A stretch of DNA of 59,438 bases from Streptomyces sp. 549 (GTDB lineage Bacteria > Actinomycetota > Actinomycetes > Streptomycetales > Streptomycetaceae). Each line of letters begins with the position of its first letter. The first letter of the stretch is position 1. This document shows, piece after piece, positions 23,178 to 31,552 of this stretch. The stretch is taken from assembly GCF_030124175.1 (NCBI RefSeq), contig NZ_JASKMT010000032.1, positions 1 through 59,438 on the forward strand. The letters are read 5' to 3'. Both the position numbers and the translations under genes were made by a program. The notes beneath the pieces are model-generated. The model saw only the letters and a list, made by a program, of their open reading frames with translations, ran no database searches and was not told the DNA's origin.

Positions 23178-24217
23178 CCGTGACAAGCAGTGGCTCCGGC
23201 AGAGGCTCCGGCAAAGGCAGTGGCCGTGGCACCGGCAGTGGCGACGGCACCACCGTGTCCAGCCCGGTGAGCACTGCGGTCCGCCCGTCCCGCCCGTTGC
23301 TGAGCGGCCGTGACGCCTACCGCGCCGAGCTCACCGAGATGGCCGCGCACGACCCTCGCGTGCTCTGCCTCGAAGCCGACCTCGGCGGCAAGAACCACCC
23401 CTTCGCGATGGCCCACCCGGACCGCTTCTTCAATCTGGGCATCGCCGAGGGCGCCATGATCGACATGGCGACGGGCCTCGCGGCCGCCGGCTACCGGCCG
23501 TTCGTCTCCACCTTCGCTCCGTTCGCCGCGCTGCGCGCCGCCGAGAGCCTCAAGCTGACGCTCGGCTACCTCCAGGCCGGCGTCACCGTCGTCGCTCCCT
23601 ACGCCGGTGTGTCCGGCGCCTGGTTCGGCACCACACACCACTGCCTGGAGGACCTGGCAGTCCTGCGCAGCATTCCGGGCGTCACCATCGCGGCTCCGTA
23701 CGGCGAGGAGGAGACACGCGCAGTCGTGCGGGCAGCGGTGCACAGCGGCAAGCCCCACTACATCCGCACGGGCCGCAACGCGGCCTACACCTCCCTCACA
23801 GGTGACCGAGCAGCCGGCGCCGACGGACACGGGGGTGGAATCCCGCCCGTCGTGTGGGACGCCCGGGGCGCATCCGACGCCACGTGCCTGGTCTCCGTCG
23901 GCGAGGAGGGCACCCGCCTGGCGCTGGCCGCGCGGGAGCTGCTGCCCGGCCTGGCCCACGCCCACCTGGTCCACCTCGACCACGCGTGGCTGGTCCGCTC
24001 AGCCGCGGAACTGACCCGGCACCACCGCCGGTTCGTGGTCGTCGAGGAGCACCGCGCCGAGGGCGGCGCCGCCGAGGCACTGGCACTCCTGCTGCCCGGC
24101 AGCGAAGTCGTCGGGGTCAACGCGGGACACGACTGGCCCTGTGAGGGAGGCGACCACCACGAGGTCCTGGCCCGGCTGGGTCTCGACCTCGACGCCGTGC
24201 TCGCCGCCGCCACCTGA
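23174..24217 (+). CDS. Transketolase, C-terminal (pyrimidine-binding) subunit
   Basis: This encodes 347 aa. It carries the second half of transketolase: RVLCLEADLGGKNHPFAMAHPDRFFNLGIAEGAMIDMATGLA, with the conserved Glu that activates the thiamine pyrimidine ring, then the YAGVSGAWFGTTHHCLEDLAVLRSIPG histidine loop and a C-terminal domain. The first ~40 residues are an unusual Gly/Ser/Arg/Lys-rich flexible stretch (residues 5-25) not expected in the family; it could be a tether or a misplaced start, but the ATG overlaps the upstream gene by 4 nt in the pattern of the whole operon. A 93-nt gap follows before the next gene. Confidence 0.9.
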   Translation: MTVTSSGSGRGSGKGSGRGTGSGDGTTVSSPVSTAVRPSRPLLSGRDAYRAELTEMAAHDPRVLCLEADLGGKNHPFAMAHPDRFFNLGIAEGAMIDMATGLAAAGYRPFVSTFAPFAALRAAESLKLTLGYLQAGVTVVAPYAGVSGAWFGTTHHCLEDLAVLRSIPGVTIAAPYGEEETRAVVRAAVHSGKPHYIRTGRNAAYTSLTGDRAAGADGHGGGIPPVVWDARGASDATCLVSVGEEGTRLALAARELLPGLAHAHLVHLDHAWLVRSAAELTRHHRRFVVVEEHRAEGGAAEALALLLPGSEVVGVNAGHDWPCEGGDHHEVLARLGLDLDAVLAAAT

Positions 24218-24310
24218 CCGCGTCTCCCGGCCTGAGCCCGTGGGAGCACACCGGCCCGACCGAAGCGCCGCTCCCGCCTCAACCACCCACTTCCTGCAAG
24301 GAGTTCCGCC

Positions 24311-25564
24311 ATGCACATCCTCATGATCGAGTGCAATCCGAACGGCGTCCAGGGCATCGCCAACGCCTTGGAGCTGGGCCATGACGTCACGCTGGTGTCC
24401 GCCGACCCCGGCTTCTACCTGGCGGCCTCCCCGCTCGCCGAGAGCGCCTTCGCGCACCCCCGCTGCCAGGTCGTCACCAGCACCGAGGCCTTCTCCATCA
24501 ACGGGCTGGAACAGCTCGCCAAGGAGATCCACGCGGCGAACCCGGTGCACGGCGTCACCACCTACAGCGAGTACCACACGGTGCACACGGCGACCGTGGC
24601 CCGCGCGCTCGGCCTCCCCGGCATGAACGTCGACGGCGCGCTCAACGCCCGGCACAAGCACCGCACCCGCCTCACCCTGGACGGCACCGGCATCCGCCAG
24701 CCGCGCTTCGCCCACGTCGACGATCCGACCAGGATCGAGGCCGCCGTACGCGAGGTCGGGTTCCCCTGCGTGGTCAAACCGTCCGACGGCACCGCCAGCC
24801 TGCACGTCCTGCACCTCAGGGGTGAGGAGGACCTGCGCGACTACCTGGCCGAGTTGGCGCGGGTGACTGACTACGGGCGCGGCGTGGTGCGCATCCCGGA
24901 CATCCTCGTCGAGGAGTTCGTCACCGGCGAGCTGGTCTCCGTCGAGTCCTGTGTGCTGGCCGGCGGTGAGGTCGTCAACCTGGGCCTCACCGACCGCCCG
25001 CTGAGCGGGTTCCCGCACTTCATCGAGATGGGTGCCACCTACTTCCGGGGCCATCCGCTCCAGGACGAGCTGTTCCGGCTGACGACCGAGGTGTTGCGGG
25101 AGCTGGGTGTGGACTTCGGTTTCATCCACACCGAGTTCCTCCTCCACGAGGACGGCCCAGTGCTGTGCGAGGTCAACGGACGGCTGATCGGCGGCATCGT
25201 CCCGACCCTGATGCAGATCTCCTCCGGGGTCGACGCCTACCTGGAGGTGATCCGGCAGGCCCTAGGCGAGCGCCCCGAACTCCCCTTCCCCGGCGCCACG
25301 ACGGCCGGCGGCCACTGGTTCGGCGCACCTATCGCCGGAACCGTCGAGTCCATCGGCTTCGACGCGCTGACCGGCCTGCCCGGCTATCACAGCGCCCAGG
25401 CGTACAAGAAGCCCGGAACCGAGGTGAACCGCCTGGCCAAGAGCAACTTCGACTGGATCGGCCACCTCATCTTCACAGGAGAGAACCGCGACATGGTCAA
25501 CGAGCGCTGCGAAGAGGCACTGGAGCGGGTCGAGTTGCGGATGAAGCTCGAGGTCGCCCGGTGA
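24311..25564 (+). CDS. ATP-grasp carboxylate-amine ligase, first
   Basis: This encodes 417 aa of the carbamoyl-phosphate-synthase/D-Ala ligase-like ATP-grasp group that includes peptide-forming ligases. The N-terminal pre-ATP domain is MHILMIECNPNGVQG, the ATP lysines lie in GFPCVVKPSDGTASLHV, the acid pair in ILVEEFVTGELVSVES, and the metal-binding end is GPVLCEVNGRLIGGIVP. Enzymes of this kind join amino acids through an acyl phosphate, without a carrier domain. AAGGAG precedes the ATG. It overlaps the amidohydrolase by 4 nt. It is probably one of two ligases assembling the final amide or dipeptide; its substrates are unknown. Confidence 0.88.
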   Translation: MHILMIECNPNGVQGIANALELGHDVTLVSADPGFYLAASPLAESAFAHPRCQVVTSTEAFSINGLEQLAKEIHAANPVHGVTTYSEYHTVHTATVARALGLPGMNVDGALNARHKHRTRLTLDGTGIRQPRFAHVDDPTRIEAAVREVGFPCVVKPSDGTASLHVLHLRGEEDLRDYLAELARVTDYGRGVVRIPDILVEEFVTGELVSVESCVLAGGEVVNLGLTDRPLSGFPHFIEMGATYFRGHPLQDELFRLTTEVLRELGVDFGFIHTEFLLHEDGPVLCEVNGRLIGGIVPTLMQISSGVDAYLEVIRQALGERPELPFPGATTAGGHWFGAPIAGTVESIGFDALTGLPGYHSAQAYKKPGTEVNRLAKSNFDWIGHLIFTGENRDMVNERCEEALERVELRMKLEVAR

Positions 25565-26889
25565 GCGCGGCCCCCGTCCGCCAGGAGGCCGGGACCCTCA
25601 CCGTGCGCGGCGTCGCGATCCCCGCGCTGGCCGGCGGGGAGTTGTTCGACGTGACGGTCGAGGACGGCGTTTTCACCGCCCTCTCCCCCGTCGGCCGCCG
25701 CGTCGGCGGGGAGCCCGAGCTGTGGCCCGGCTACACCGAGACCCACGCCCATGTCTCACTGCCCGCCAACTGGGACGACTCCGTCGACGAGCCGCGGATC
25801 GTCGCCCTCCAGTACCTGTACCACGGCGTCACCCAGGTCGTGGACATGTTCGGCTTCCCACTGGTGGACGAGGGCTGGCAGGCCGGCCGAGAGGGCTCAC
25901 CCTGGCCCTACCCCGAGCTGGTCCACTGCGGGTACGCGGTCACCGCGGTCACCGACGGGGCCGGTCTGCACGGCCACGGTGTGGAGTTCCCGGCGCCGGT
26001 GCACATGCTCGCAGTGGAGTCCGACCTGGAACACGCGCTGCGCTCCAACGCCGCGCGCGGCGGCGCCTTCCTGAAGGTCATGTTCACCGACGGAACGGAA
26101 CAGCCTGGCAGCCGGGTCCGGTTCACCCGGTTGTCCGAGCGGGTGCTGAGGTTCACCGCCCGTATCGCGGCCGAGCGCGGGGTGACCGCGGTCGTCGACT
26201 GCAACACCCTGGAGGAGACGCGTTTCGCCTACACGTGCGGCTTCCGCCTGTTCGCCCACACGGTGCGGGACCGGACGCTCGACGACGTCGACTGGAAGGA
26301 ACTGGAAGGCGCCCGCTTCGTCTCCACACTCGCCGGACTGCGGCCGATGATCATGAGCCGCGAGGAGTTCCTCGCCGAGTACGGTCGGCAGGGCTTCCTC
26401 GAAACCCAGGACCCCCGCAACCTGGATTTCGTCCGAACCGTCGGGCAGCCCTTCGGGCTTGAGTACGGCTGCCAGGAGACGCGCACGGCGGCGCTCGCCG
26501 ACATGCGCCGCAACGCGCTCGCTGCGCTGCGGCAGGGGAACCTGCTCGTGGGCACCGACTCCGGCAACCTCGGTGCGTACCACGGCTACTCGTTCCTGAG
26601 CGAACTCGGCCTGCTCGCCGGCGACGACGAGGAACTGTCCGAACTGCTGCGCCACCAGGCCACGGTCGGGGGCCGGCGCTACTTCGACGAGCTGAACGGC
26701 GTCCGCTCCGACGAGCCACTCCTGCGCACCGGGGCCGCCGCCACGTTCAACGTGCACGCCGCCGGCGGCGCGTTGTCGGCGCTTCCCCTGGCCACCGTCG
26801 TGAACGGAGTGCCGATCGACCGTGCCGCGCTCGCCTCCGCCATCTCCCAACTCCGCTCCACCGCATCAAAAGGAAAGGTCATCCTGTGA
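25561..26889 (+). CDS. Amidohydrolase-superfamily protein with an altered metal site
   Basis: This encodes 442 aa. The amidohydrolase barrel is marked by the first-strand TETHAHVS (HxH metal pair), FLKVMFTDG (candidate carboxylated Lys), the FAHTV histidine and the final-strand LVGTDSGNLGAYHG Asp. The strand-5 position, usually His, reads VVDCNTLEETR here, so one metal ligand seems to be missing or changed. Such enzymes hydrolyse amides, cyclic imides, lactams or guanidine-type C-N bonds; some work in reverse as cyclases. The GTG start overlaps the upstream ligase stop and the end overlaps the MFS gene, so it belongs to the operon. Its exact reaction cannot be predicted. Confidence 0.85.
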   Translation: MSAAPVRQEAGTLTVRGVAIPALAGGELFDVTVEDGVFTALSPVGRRVGGEPELWPGYTETHAHVSLPANWDDSVDEPRIVALQYLYHGVTQVVDMFGFPLVDEGWQAGREGSPWPYPELVHCGYAVTAVTDGAGLHGHGVEFPAPVHMLAVESDLEHALRSNAARGGAFLKVMFTDGTEQPGSRVRFTRLSERVLRFTARIAAERGVTAVVDCNTLEETRFAYTCGFRLFAHTVRDRTLDDVDWKELEGARFVSTLAGLRPMIMSREEFLAEYGRQGFLETQDPRNLDFVRTVGQPFGLEYGCQETRTAALADMRRNALAALRQGNLLVGTDSGNLGAYHGYSFLSELGLLAGDDEELSELLRHQATVGGRRYFDELNGVRSDEPLLRTGAAATFNVHAAGGALSALPLATVVNGVPIDRAALASAISQLRSTASKGKVIL

Positions 26890-28232
26890 CCACCGAGCGC
26901 AGACGCGCCCTCTTCGGGATCAACGCGGGAATCTTCCTCGCCCACATCGGGAACTTCATCTGGTTCCCCATCCTCGTCGCCTCACTCGGCGGCACCGACA
27001 GCGGCTTCTGGGCCGGCGTGGTCATGTGTATGACGTACGTCGGGCGGTTGGCCGCCACCTTCTCCTACGAGGGCCTGTCCGATCGCCTGGGCATCCGCGG
27101 GGCGGTGTTCGTCGGTACCGGCCTGGAGGCGGTGTCGCTGGGGCTGATGGGCTTCACCAGCGGCGTGGCCGTCTACAGCGTTCTGGCACTGTTCATCGGT
27201 TTCGGCTCCGGAACGGCGTTTCCGGGGCTGAAGAACATTCTCGTGTCATACCCGGAGGACGAGCGGGCGAAGGCCTTCTCGACCTTCCAGATGTCGGCCC
27301 AGGTCGGCCTGTTCGGCGGCGCGCTGGCCGGCGGGCTGCTCATCGGGATGGACCTGCGGACCGTGTTCACCGCGGTGTTCGTGCTCTTCCTCGGCTTCTG
27401 CCTGACGGCGTCGTTGTTCATCCCCAGGGACGGATTCCAGGCTGACGGCACCGCGGCCACCGCTGCGGACCCCGCAGACGAGCGGGCGCCGCTGTTCAGT
27501 CTGGCCGCGCTCAGGTCGGTGGAGGTGGGCGGAGCCACCCGCTACTTCCTGCTCTCGGCGGCGTTCTGGTTCCTGTCCCTGTGCTTCGTCGTCGGAATCC
27601 CGCTGCACATGGGGCAGTTCGTCCCGCAGTTGGCGCCCTCCTCGCCGTTCTGGATCACCGGACTGAGCCTGCTCGTCCTCCAGTACCCGGTCTTCAAACT
27701 GGCGATCAAGCACCTGCGGCCGGGTGTGGTCATGGGTGTCGGCCTGTCCGGCATGGCCGTCGCCTTCGTCCTCTTCGGCTCCGGACCGGCCGCGTTGTGG
27801 GCCGTGGCCCTCGGCTGCTTCGTCGTCGTCTTCGGAGAGATCCTCTTCGTTCCGTCCTTCGACATGTGGGTCGCACGGAAGGTCCCCGAGGCGCAGCTCT
27901 CCCGAGCCATGGGCGCCATGCACTTCTTCCGAAGCGCCGGAAACATGGCCGGTGCCCTGCTGGCGGGAGTCATGTTCGACCTCTCACTCTCCACCGGCCT
28001 GACGGGAGCGAACTGGTTCGTGGCCGCCGCGGTGGCCGTGGTCTGCGCGGGGATCTGCTTCGCCAGCCGCGACGACGCGCCGTCCGGCCGGGACGGTCGG
28101 GACGGCCAGGACGGTCGGGACGGTCGGGACGGCCAGGACGGTCGGGACGGTCGGGACGGTCGGGACGGTCGGGACGGTCGGGACGAGACGCCCGAGGAAG
28201 CAGCCAAGCTGACCGAGTCGGCCGAGGCATGA
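26886..28232 (+). CDS. MFS transporter, probable product exporter
   Basis: This encodes 448 aa with about 12 transmembrane helices of the major facilitator type (for example AGIFLAHIGNFIWFPILVASL, GLEAVSLGLMGFTSGVAVYSVLAL, AGALLAGVMFDLSL). It starts with a GTG overlapping the amidohydrolase stop. Inside a biosynthetic operon it is the natural candidate for product export and self-protection. The cytosolic C-terminal tail contains about ten copies of an RDG or QDG triplet encoded by a 9-nt tandem repeat, followed by DETPEEAAKLTESAEA. The tail is not needed for the fold and looks like a slippage product. Confidence 0.88.
   Translation: MTTERRRALFGINAGIFLAHIGNFIWFPILVASLGGTDSGFWAGVVMCMTYVGRLAATFSYEGLSDRLGIRGAVFVGTGLEAVSLGLMGFTSGVAVYSVLALFIGFGSGTAFPGLKNILVSYPEDERAKAFSTFQMSAQVGLFGGALAGGLLIGMDLRTVFTAVFVLFLGFCLTASLFIPRDGFQADGTAATAADPADERAPLFSLAALRSVEVGGATRYFLLSAAFWFLSLCFVVGIPLHMGQFVPQLAPSSPFWITGLSLLVLQYPVFKLAIKHLRPGVVMGVGLSGMAVAFVLFGSGPAALWAVALGCFVVVFGEILFVPSFDMWVARKVPEAQLSRAMGAMHFFRSAGNMAGALLAGVMFDLSLSTGLTGANWFVAAAVAVVCAGICFASRDDAPSGRDGRDGQDGRDGRDGQDGRDGRDGRDGRDGRDETPEEAAKLTESAEA
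28087..28183 (+). repeat. 9-nt tandem repeat in the MFS gene tail
   Basis: About ten near-identical units of GGTCGGGAC, with GGCCAGGAC as a variant at regular intervals, run through the 3' end of the transporter gene. The unit length keeps the reading frame, so unit gain or loss would only lengthen or shorten an RDG/QDG tail. Confidence 0.85.
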
Positions 28233-28287
28233 CCCGCTTCCCACGCTCCCGAACAGACAGATGGACGACAAAGGAGAAAGGCGAACC

Positions 28288-29232
28288 ATGGCTGGGATCT
28301 GCGTGATCGGCGGCACCCGCTTCTTCGGAAAGCTCTTGGTGAGGCGCCTGATCGACGAGGGCCACCAGATCACCCTGGTCACCCGGGGCCGGGCCGGCGA
28401 CCCGTTCGGCTCCGCCGTGCGGCGCCTGCACGCGGACGTCAACCAGCCGGGCCAACTGGCCACCGCGGTGAAAGGAGAGCGTTTCGACACCGTGATCCAC
28501 CAGGCCTGCTACACGCCGAACGCCGCACTCGACGCCTGCGCGGCGTTCGGGAAGCGGGCCGGCAGGTTCGTCCTCACCAGCAGCATGGAGGTGTACAACG
28601 CCGAGACGTTCCGCCACCAGACCCCCGCTCCCCCCATGAGCGCCTTCGCCCGCGAGGACGAACTCCGCCCCGAGCAGGGTGAGTACGACGCCGGCCTCCC
28701 GTGGGACGACCTCGACTTCGTGGGACGCAACTACGGCGAGGGCAAGCGGCAGGCGGAGAGCGCCCTCGTGCGCAACGCTGACGTCCCCGTCACCGTCGCC
28801 CGGGTCGCCCACGTCCTGGCCGCCGCGGACGACTTCACCGGGCGGCTGCGGTTCCACGTCGACCGCGCCCGCGCCGGGGAACCGGTCACGGTCCACACCC
28901 GTCCGGGCCGCACGTCCCTGGTGCACGCTCCTGACGTCGCCGCGGCGCTCTCCCGGGCCGCCACCTCCGACCTGGCGGGCGTCGTCAACGTCGCCTCCCC
29001 CGACCCCGCGAACGTGTACGACGTCTGCGCCGCGGTGGACAGGGCAACAGGGCGGGACACTCTCGTCGTCGAGAGGGACTCGCCGGGAGGCGACCCGGCG
29101 CTCTCGCCCTACTCCTGTGCGACCGACTTCGGCATGGACACGGCTCGGGCGGTCTCGCTCGGCTTCGACCTCGCCCCGGTGAGCCGGTGGCTGCCGGAGA
29201 TCGCACGCATCGCCGCACAGGAGAGCAGCTGA
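28288..29232 (+). CDS. NAD-dependent epimerase/dehydratase (extended SDR)
   Basis: This encodes 314 aa. The N-terminal Rossmann motif is VIGGTRFFGKLLVRRL; the active site has LTSSMEVY (Ser) and NYGEGKRQAE with the catalytic Tyr and Lys spaced YxxxK. The family oxidises, reduces, epimerises or dehydrates sugar-like or reductone substrates with NAD(P). ATG at 28288 is chosen for the AAAGGAG ribosome-binding site 11 nt upstream; an in-frame ATG at 28261 would put that site inside the gene. It is separated from the MFS gene by 55 nt and overlaps the monooxygenase gene by 1 nt. A role on the hydroxyl groups of a DADH-like core is plausible. Confidence 0.88.
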   Translation: MAGICVIGGTRFFGKLLVRRLIDEGHQITLVTRGRAGDPFGSAVRRLHADVNQPGQLATAVKGERFDTVIHQACYTPNAALDACAAFGKRAGRFVLTSSMEVYNAETFRHQTPAPPMSAFAREDELRPEQGEYDAGLPWDDLDFVGRNYGEGKRQAESALVRNADVPVTVARVAHVLAAADDFTGRLRFHVDRARAGEPVTVHTRPGRTSLVHAPDVAAALSRAATSDLAGVVNVASPDPANVYDVCAAVDRATGRDTLVVERDSPGGDPALSPYSCATDFGMDTARAVSLGFDLAPVSRWLPEIARIAAQESS

Positions 29233-29579
29233 TGTTCGACCTGATCGTCATCGTCCGAGTGCCTGACCCCGCCGACGTCGCCCCGGTAGCCGACGCGTTC
29301 ACCCGGATGCGCTCGCTGTGCCTCGCCGAGGAGGGCTGCATCAGCTGGGAGGCCTACCGGTCGCAATCGGAGGAGGGCCACTTCGTGCTCGTCGAACGGT
29401 GGGCGAGCCGCGCCCGCTGGGAGGCGCACGGCGAAGGACCGGCCATTCAGGACATCTACCTCCCCGAGGTGCTTCCGCGCGTGGAACGCGAGGTCCATCC
29501 GAGCATCCCCCTGCGCCCCCGTCCCGGCACCCGCACCACCGCCGCCACCACGCCACCGACCGAAGGATCACCGACATGA
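29232..29579 (+). CDS. Antibiotic biosynthesis monooxygenase (ABM) domain protein
   Basis: This encodes 115 aa. The dimeric ferredoxin-like ABM fold is recognisable: MFDLIVIVRVPDPADVAPVADAFTRM, EEGCISWEAYRSQSEEGHFVLVERWASRARWEAHGEG, then a short C-terminal tail of low complexity. ABM proteins are cofactor-free oxygenases, dehydrogenase-like enzymes or cyclisation helpers in natural-product pathways. It is coupled to the SDR gene (TGATG) and overlaps the second ligase gene by 4 nt. Which reaction it performs is not visible. Confidence 0.82.
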   Translation: MFDLIVIVRVPDPADVAPVADAFTRMRSLCLAEEGCISWEAYRSQSEEGHFVLVERWASRARWEAHGEGPAIQDIYLPEVLPRVEREVHPSIPLRPRPGTRTTAATTPPTEGSPT

Positions 29580-30853
29580 CCAAGCGGCACCGCATCGCCG
29601 TCGTCGGAGGCCGCCCCGCCCCCGTGCACGGCGCCAGGGAGACCGGCATCGACATCACTCTGGTCCACGCCGAGGGACAGTTCGACCCGGCAGAGGCCGA
29701 GCCGCACTGCACCCGCATCCTGACCTGTGACATCACCCGGACCAGCGCGCTGCTCGAACTGCTGCGACCGCTGCACGAGGCCGAACCCTTCGACCGCGTC
29801 CTGACCACCACCGAACTCTCCGCCGTGGCGGTGGGTGAGGTCAACGCCGAACTCGGCCTGCCCGGCACCCCGCCGGAGGTGTCCCGCGTCATCCAGGACA
29901 AGGCACTGACCCGGCAGGCTCTGGACCGGCACGGACTGAGCCCGGTCCGCCACCGGCGGATAGGCAGCGCCGCTGAAGCGGTCGAGTTCCTGGCGGAGGT
30001 CGGCGACCGGATCGTGCTGAAGCCCGCGCAGGGAGCGGGCAGTCTGCACATCAACGTAGTGAGCGACGCGGAGAGCGCCGCCCGTGCCGTACGGGACATC
30101 GAGGACTTCGGCTACGGCGGTGTCCTGGCAGAGGAGTACCTGGAGGGCCCGGTCGTCAGCGTGGAGGCGTTCTCCTCCCAGGGCCGCCACGTGGTGCTGG
30201 GCGTCAGCGAGTACCAGGTCAACGAGCACTTCGTCGAGTGGGAGTGCAGCGTTCCCAGCGATGCCGCGCTGCCTGACCTCGCGGAGCTGCACCAGGTGAC
30301 CGCCGCCGTGCTGGACGCCGTCGGACTGACCGACGGTCCCTCGCACAGTGAGTTCGTGCTCACGCCGGCCGGCCCCCGGCTGCTGGAGACCCACAACCGG
30401 CTCTCGGGCGCCGGCATCCCCGAAATGGTGCACCGCGCCACCGGCTGGGACCCCGCCCGGCTGTTCATGACCGTGCCCCTGGGCATCGACCGGTTGCCCG
30501 AGGAAGCGCCGACAGCGAAGCAGGGGGCGGCAATCCGTTTCCTGGACGCCGCCCCGGGCCGGATCAGGGCCATCGTCGGCGTCGAGGAACTGCCTGTGCC
30601 CGTGCGCCGGGTGCCGCCCGGGAAACAGCACCCGCACATGATCCCGTTCCTGCAGGACTTCGCGGATGCGGACGCCGGAGCGGTGATCGGCAAGCACGCG
30701 GGGGACACGGTGTCGGCAATGGACTCACTACTGGCCTCCGACCGGGGCTACGTCTTCGCCACCGCCCCGAGCCGTGCGGATGCCGTCCGACGCTGCGCCG
30801 AGTTGGCAGGCCGGATATGCTTCCACGTCGAGCCGGAGGGCCCAGCTGGATGA
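29576..30853 (+). CDS. ATP-grasp carboxylate-amine ligase, second
   Basis: This encodes 425 aa, a distant relative of the first ligase. It has the pre-ATP domain MTKRHRIAVVGGRPAPVHG, the ATP-lysine loop DRIVLKPAQGAGSLHINVV, the acidic GGVLAEEYLEGPVVSVEAFS, and the metal site GPRLLETHNRLSGAGIP, where the usual E-x-N reads E-T-H-N. Two dissimilar ATP-grasp ligases in one operon suggest two successive amide bonds, or one bond plus a non-peptide ligation. It is the last gene before a hairpin and a convergent gene, so it ends the cluster. Confidence 0.87.
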   Translation: MTKRHRIAVVGGRPAPVHGARETGIDITLVHAEGQFDPAEAEPHCTRILTCDITRTSALLELLRPLHEAEPFDRVLTTTELSAVAVGEVNAELGLPGTPPEVSRVIQDKALTRQALDRHGLSPVRHRRIGSAAEAVEFLAEVGDRIVLKPAQGAGSLHINVVSDAESAARAVRDIEDFGYGGVLAEEYLEGPVVSVEAFSSQGRHVVLGVSEYQVNEHFVEWECSVPSDAALPDLAELHQVTAAVLDAVGLTDGPSHSEFVLTPAGPRLLETHNRLSGAGIPEMVHRATGWDPARLFMTVPLGIDRLPEEAPTAKQGAAIRFLDAAPGRIRAIVGVEELPVPVRRVPPGKQHPHMIPFLQDFADADAGAVIGKHAGDTVSAMDSLLASDRGYVFATAPSRADAVRRCAELAGRICFHVEPEGPAG

Positions 30854-30904
30854 GGGCTGTTCGCACCCCGAGCCGTGGCCTGAAGTCGTCCGCAGTGTGA
30901 CCCG

Positions 30905-30928
30905 CGGGGCCCGGGATGCGGGGCCCCG
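30905..30928. terminator. Hairpin ending the carrier-protein operon
   Basis: CGGGGCC (30905-30911) pairs with GGCCCCG (30922-30928) around 10 nt. It sits 52 nt after the last ligase stop and 4 nt before the end of the convergent DUF2867 gene, so it may serve both strands. Confidence 0.55.
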
Positions 30929-30931
30929 GCG

Positions 30932-31543
30932 TCAACGTGCCGAGCGACGCGCCGCGTTGTCCTGCCACTCCCGGCCGATCGATCGCACCAGCGCCGGGTA
31001 CACCCCCAGGTACCGGAAGGGCTTGATGCCGAGCATGTAAAGGGAGCCGAGAAGGCCGTTGGGCTTCACCAGAACGGCCATCTGACCGCGGTAGCCACCA
31101 CCCCTCCCGTCGGGGACCCAGCCGATGTGCATCACGCCGTGCATGGTCTTGTTGGCGTACTCGGCGGCCCACTCGTCGTGCGTCTGGAAGACCGAGGTGA
31201 AGGGCGCCGCGCTGAGGTCGGGCCCTCGCGGCCCCTCACGCAGGTCATCAGGCAGCCGGACGCGCAGCGTCTCGACCCGGCCGCCGACGCCCAGGTCCGG
31301 CTTGTCCCAGCCGAGCAGCGCGCCGAGCTTCCAGCGCACCGCGAAGAGGAAGCGGCCCACGGGGTTGCCGCCGTGCGGGCCGCCCTCGCCGTCCGCCAGC
31401 TGCTGGACCAGGTGGTGCAGGTCGTCCGGCCCGCCCGGCGTCGGCAGCACCCACACGTCCTCAAGCCGGAAGTCGCCTGCGATCTCGTGGATCCGCCAGG
31501 GACGGGACGTGTGACTGGTGGAGGGAAGTCGCAGATCGCTCAC
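30932..31543 (-). CDS. DUF2867-like protein
   Basis: This encodes 203 aa resembling DUF2867, a family often found next to TetR regulators and NAD(P)-binding epimerases. Recognisable parts are WRIHEIAGDFRLEDVWVLPTPGGPDDL, VGRFLFAVRWKLGALLGWDKPD and the C-terminal GYRGQMAVLVKPNGLLGSLYMLGIKPFRYLGVYPALVRSIGREW. The function of the family is unknown. The start is a GTG at 31543 with AGGGG upstream; the longer ATG start at 31591 would run through the operator. It is divergent from a TetR gene and likely repressed by it. Confidence 0.75.
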   Translation of the reverse strand: MSDLRLPSTSHTSRPWRIHEIAGDFRLEDVWVLPTPGGPDDLHHLVQQLADGEGGPHGGNPVGRFLFAVRWKLGALLGWDKPDLGVGGRVETLRVRLPDDLREGPRGPDLSAAPFTSVFQTHDEWAAEYANKTMHGVMHIGWVPDGRGGGYRGQMAVLVKPNGLLGSLYMLGIKPFRYLGVYPALVRSIGREWQDNAARRSAR

Positions 31544-31552
31544 GGTGGACCC

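Noticed and set aside
28087..28183. Possible CRISPR array
   Set aside because: The units are contiguous 9-mers inside a coding frame with no unique spacers. The same applies to the 18-nt repeats at 54264 and the 8-nt repeats at 42404.
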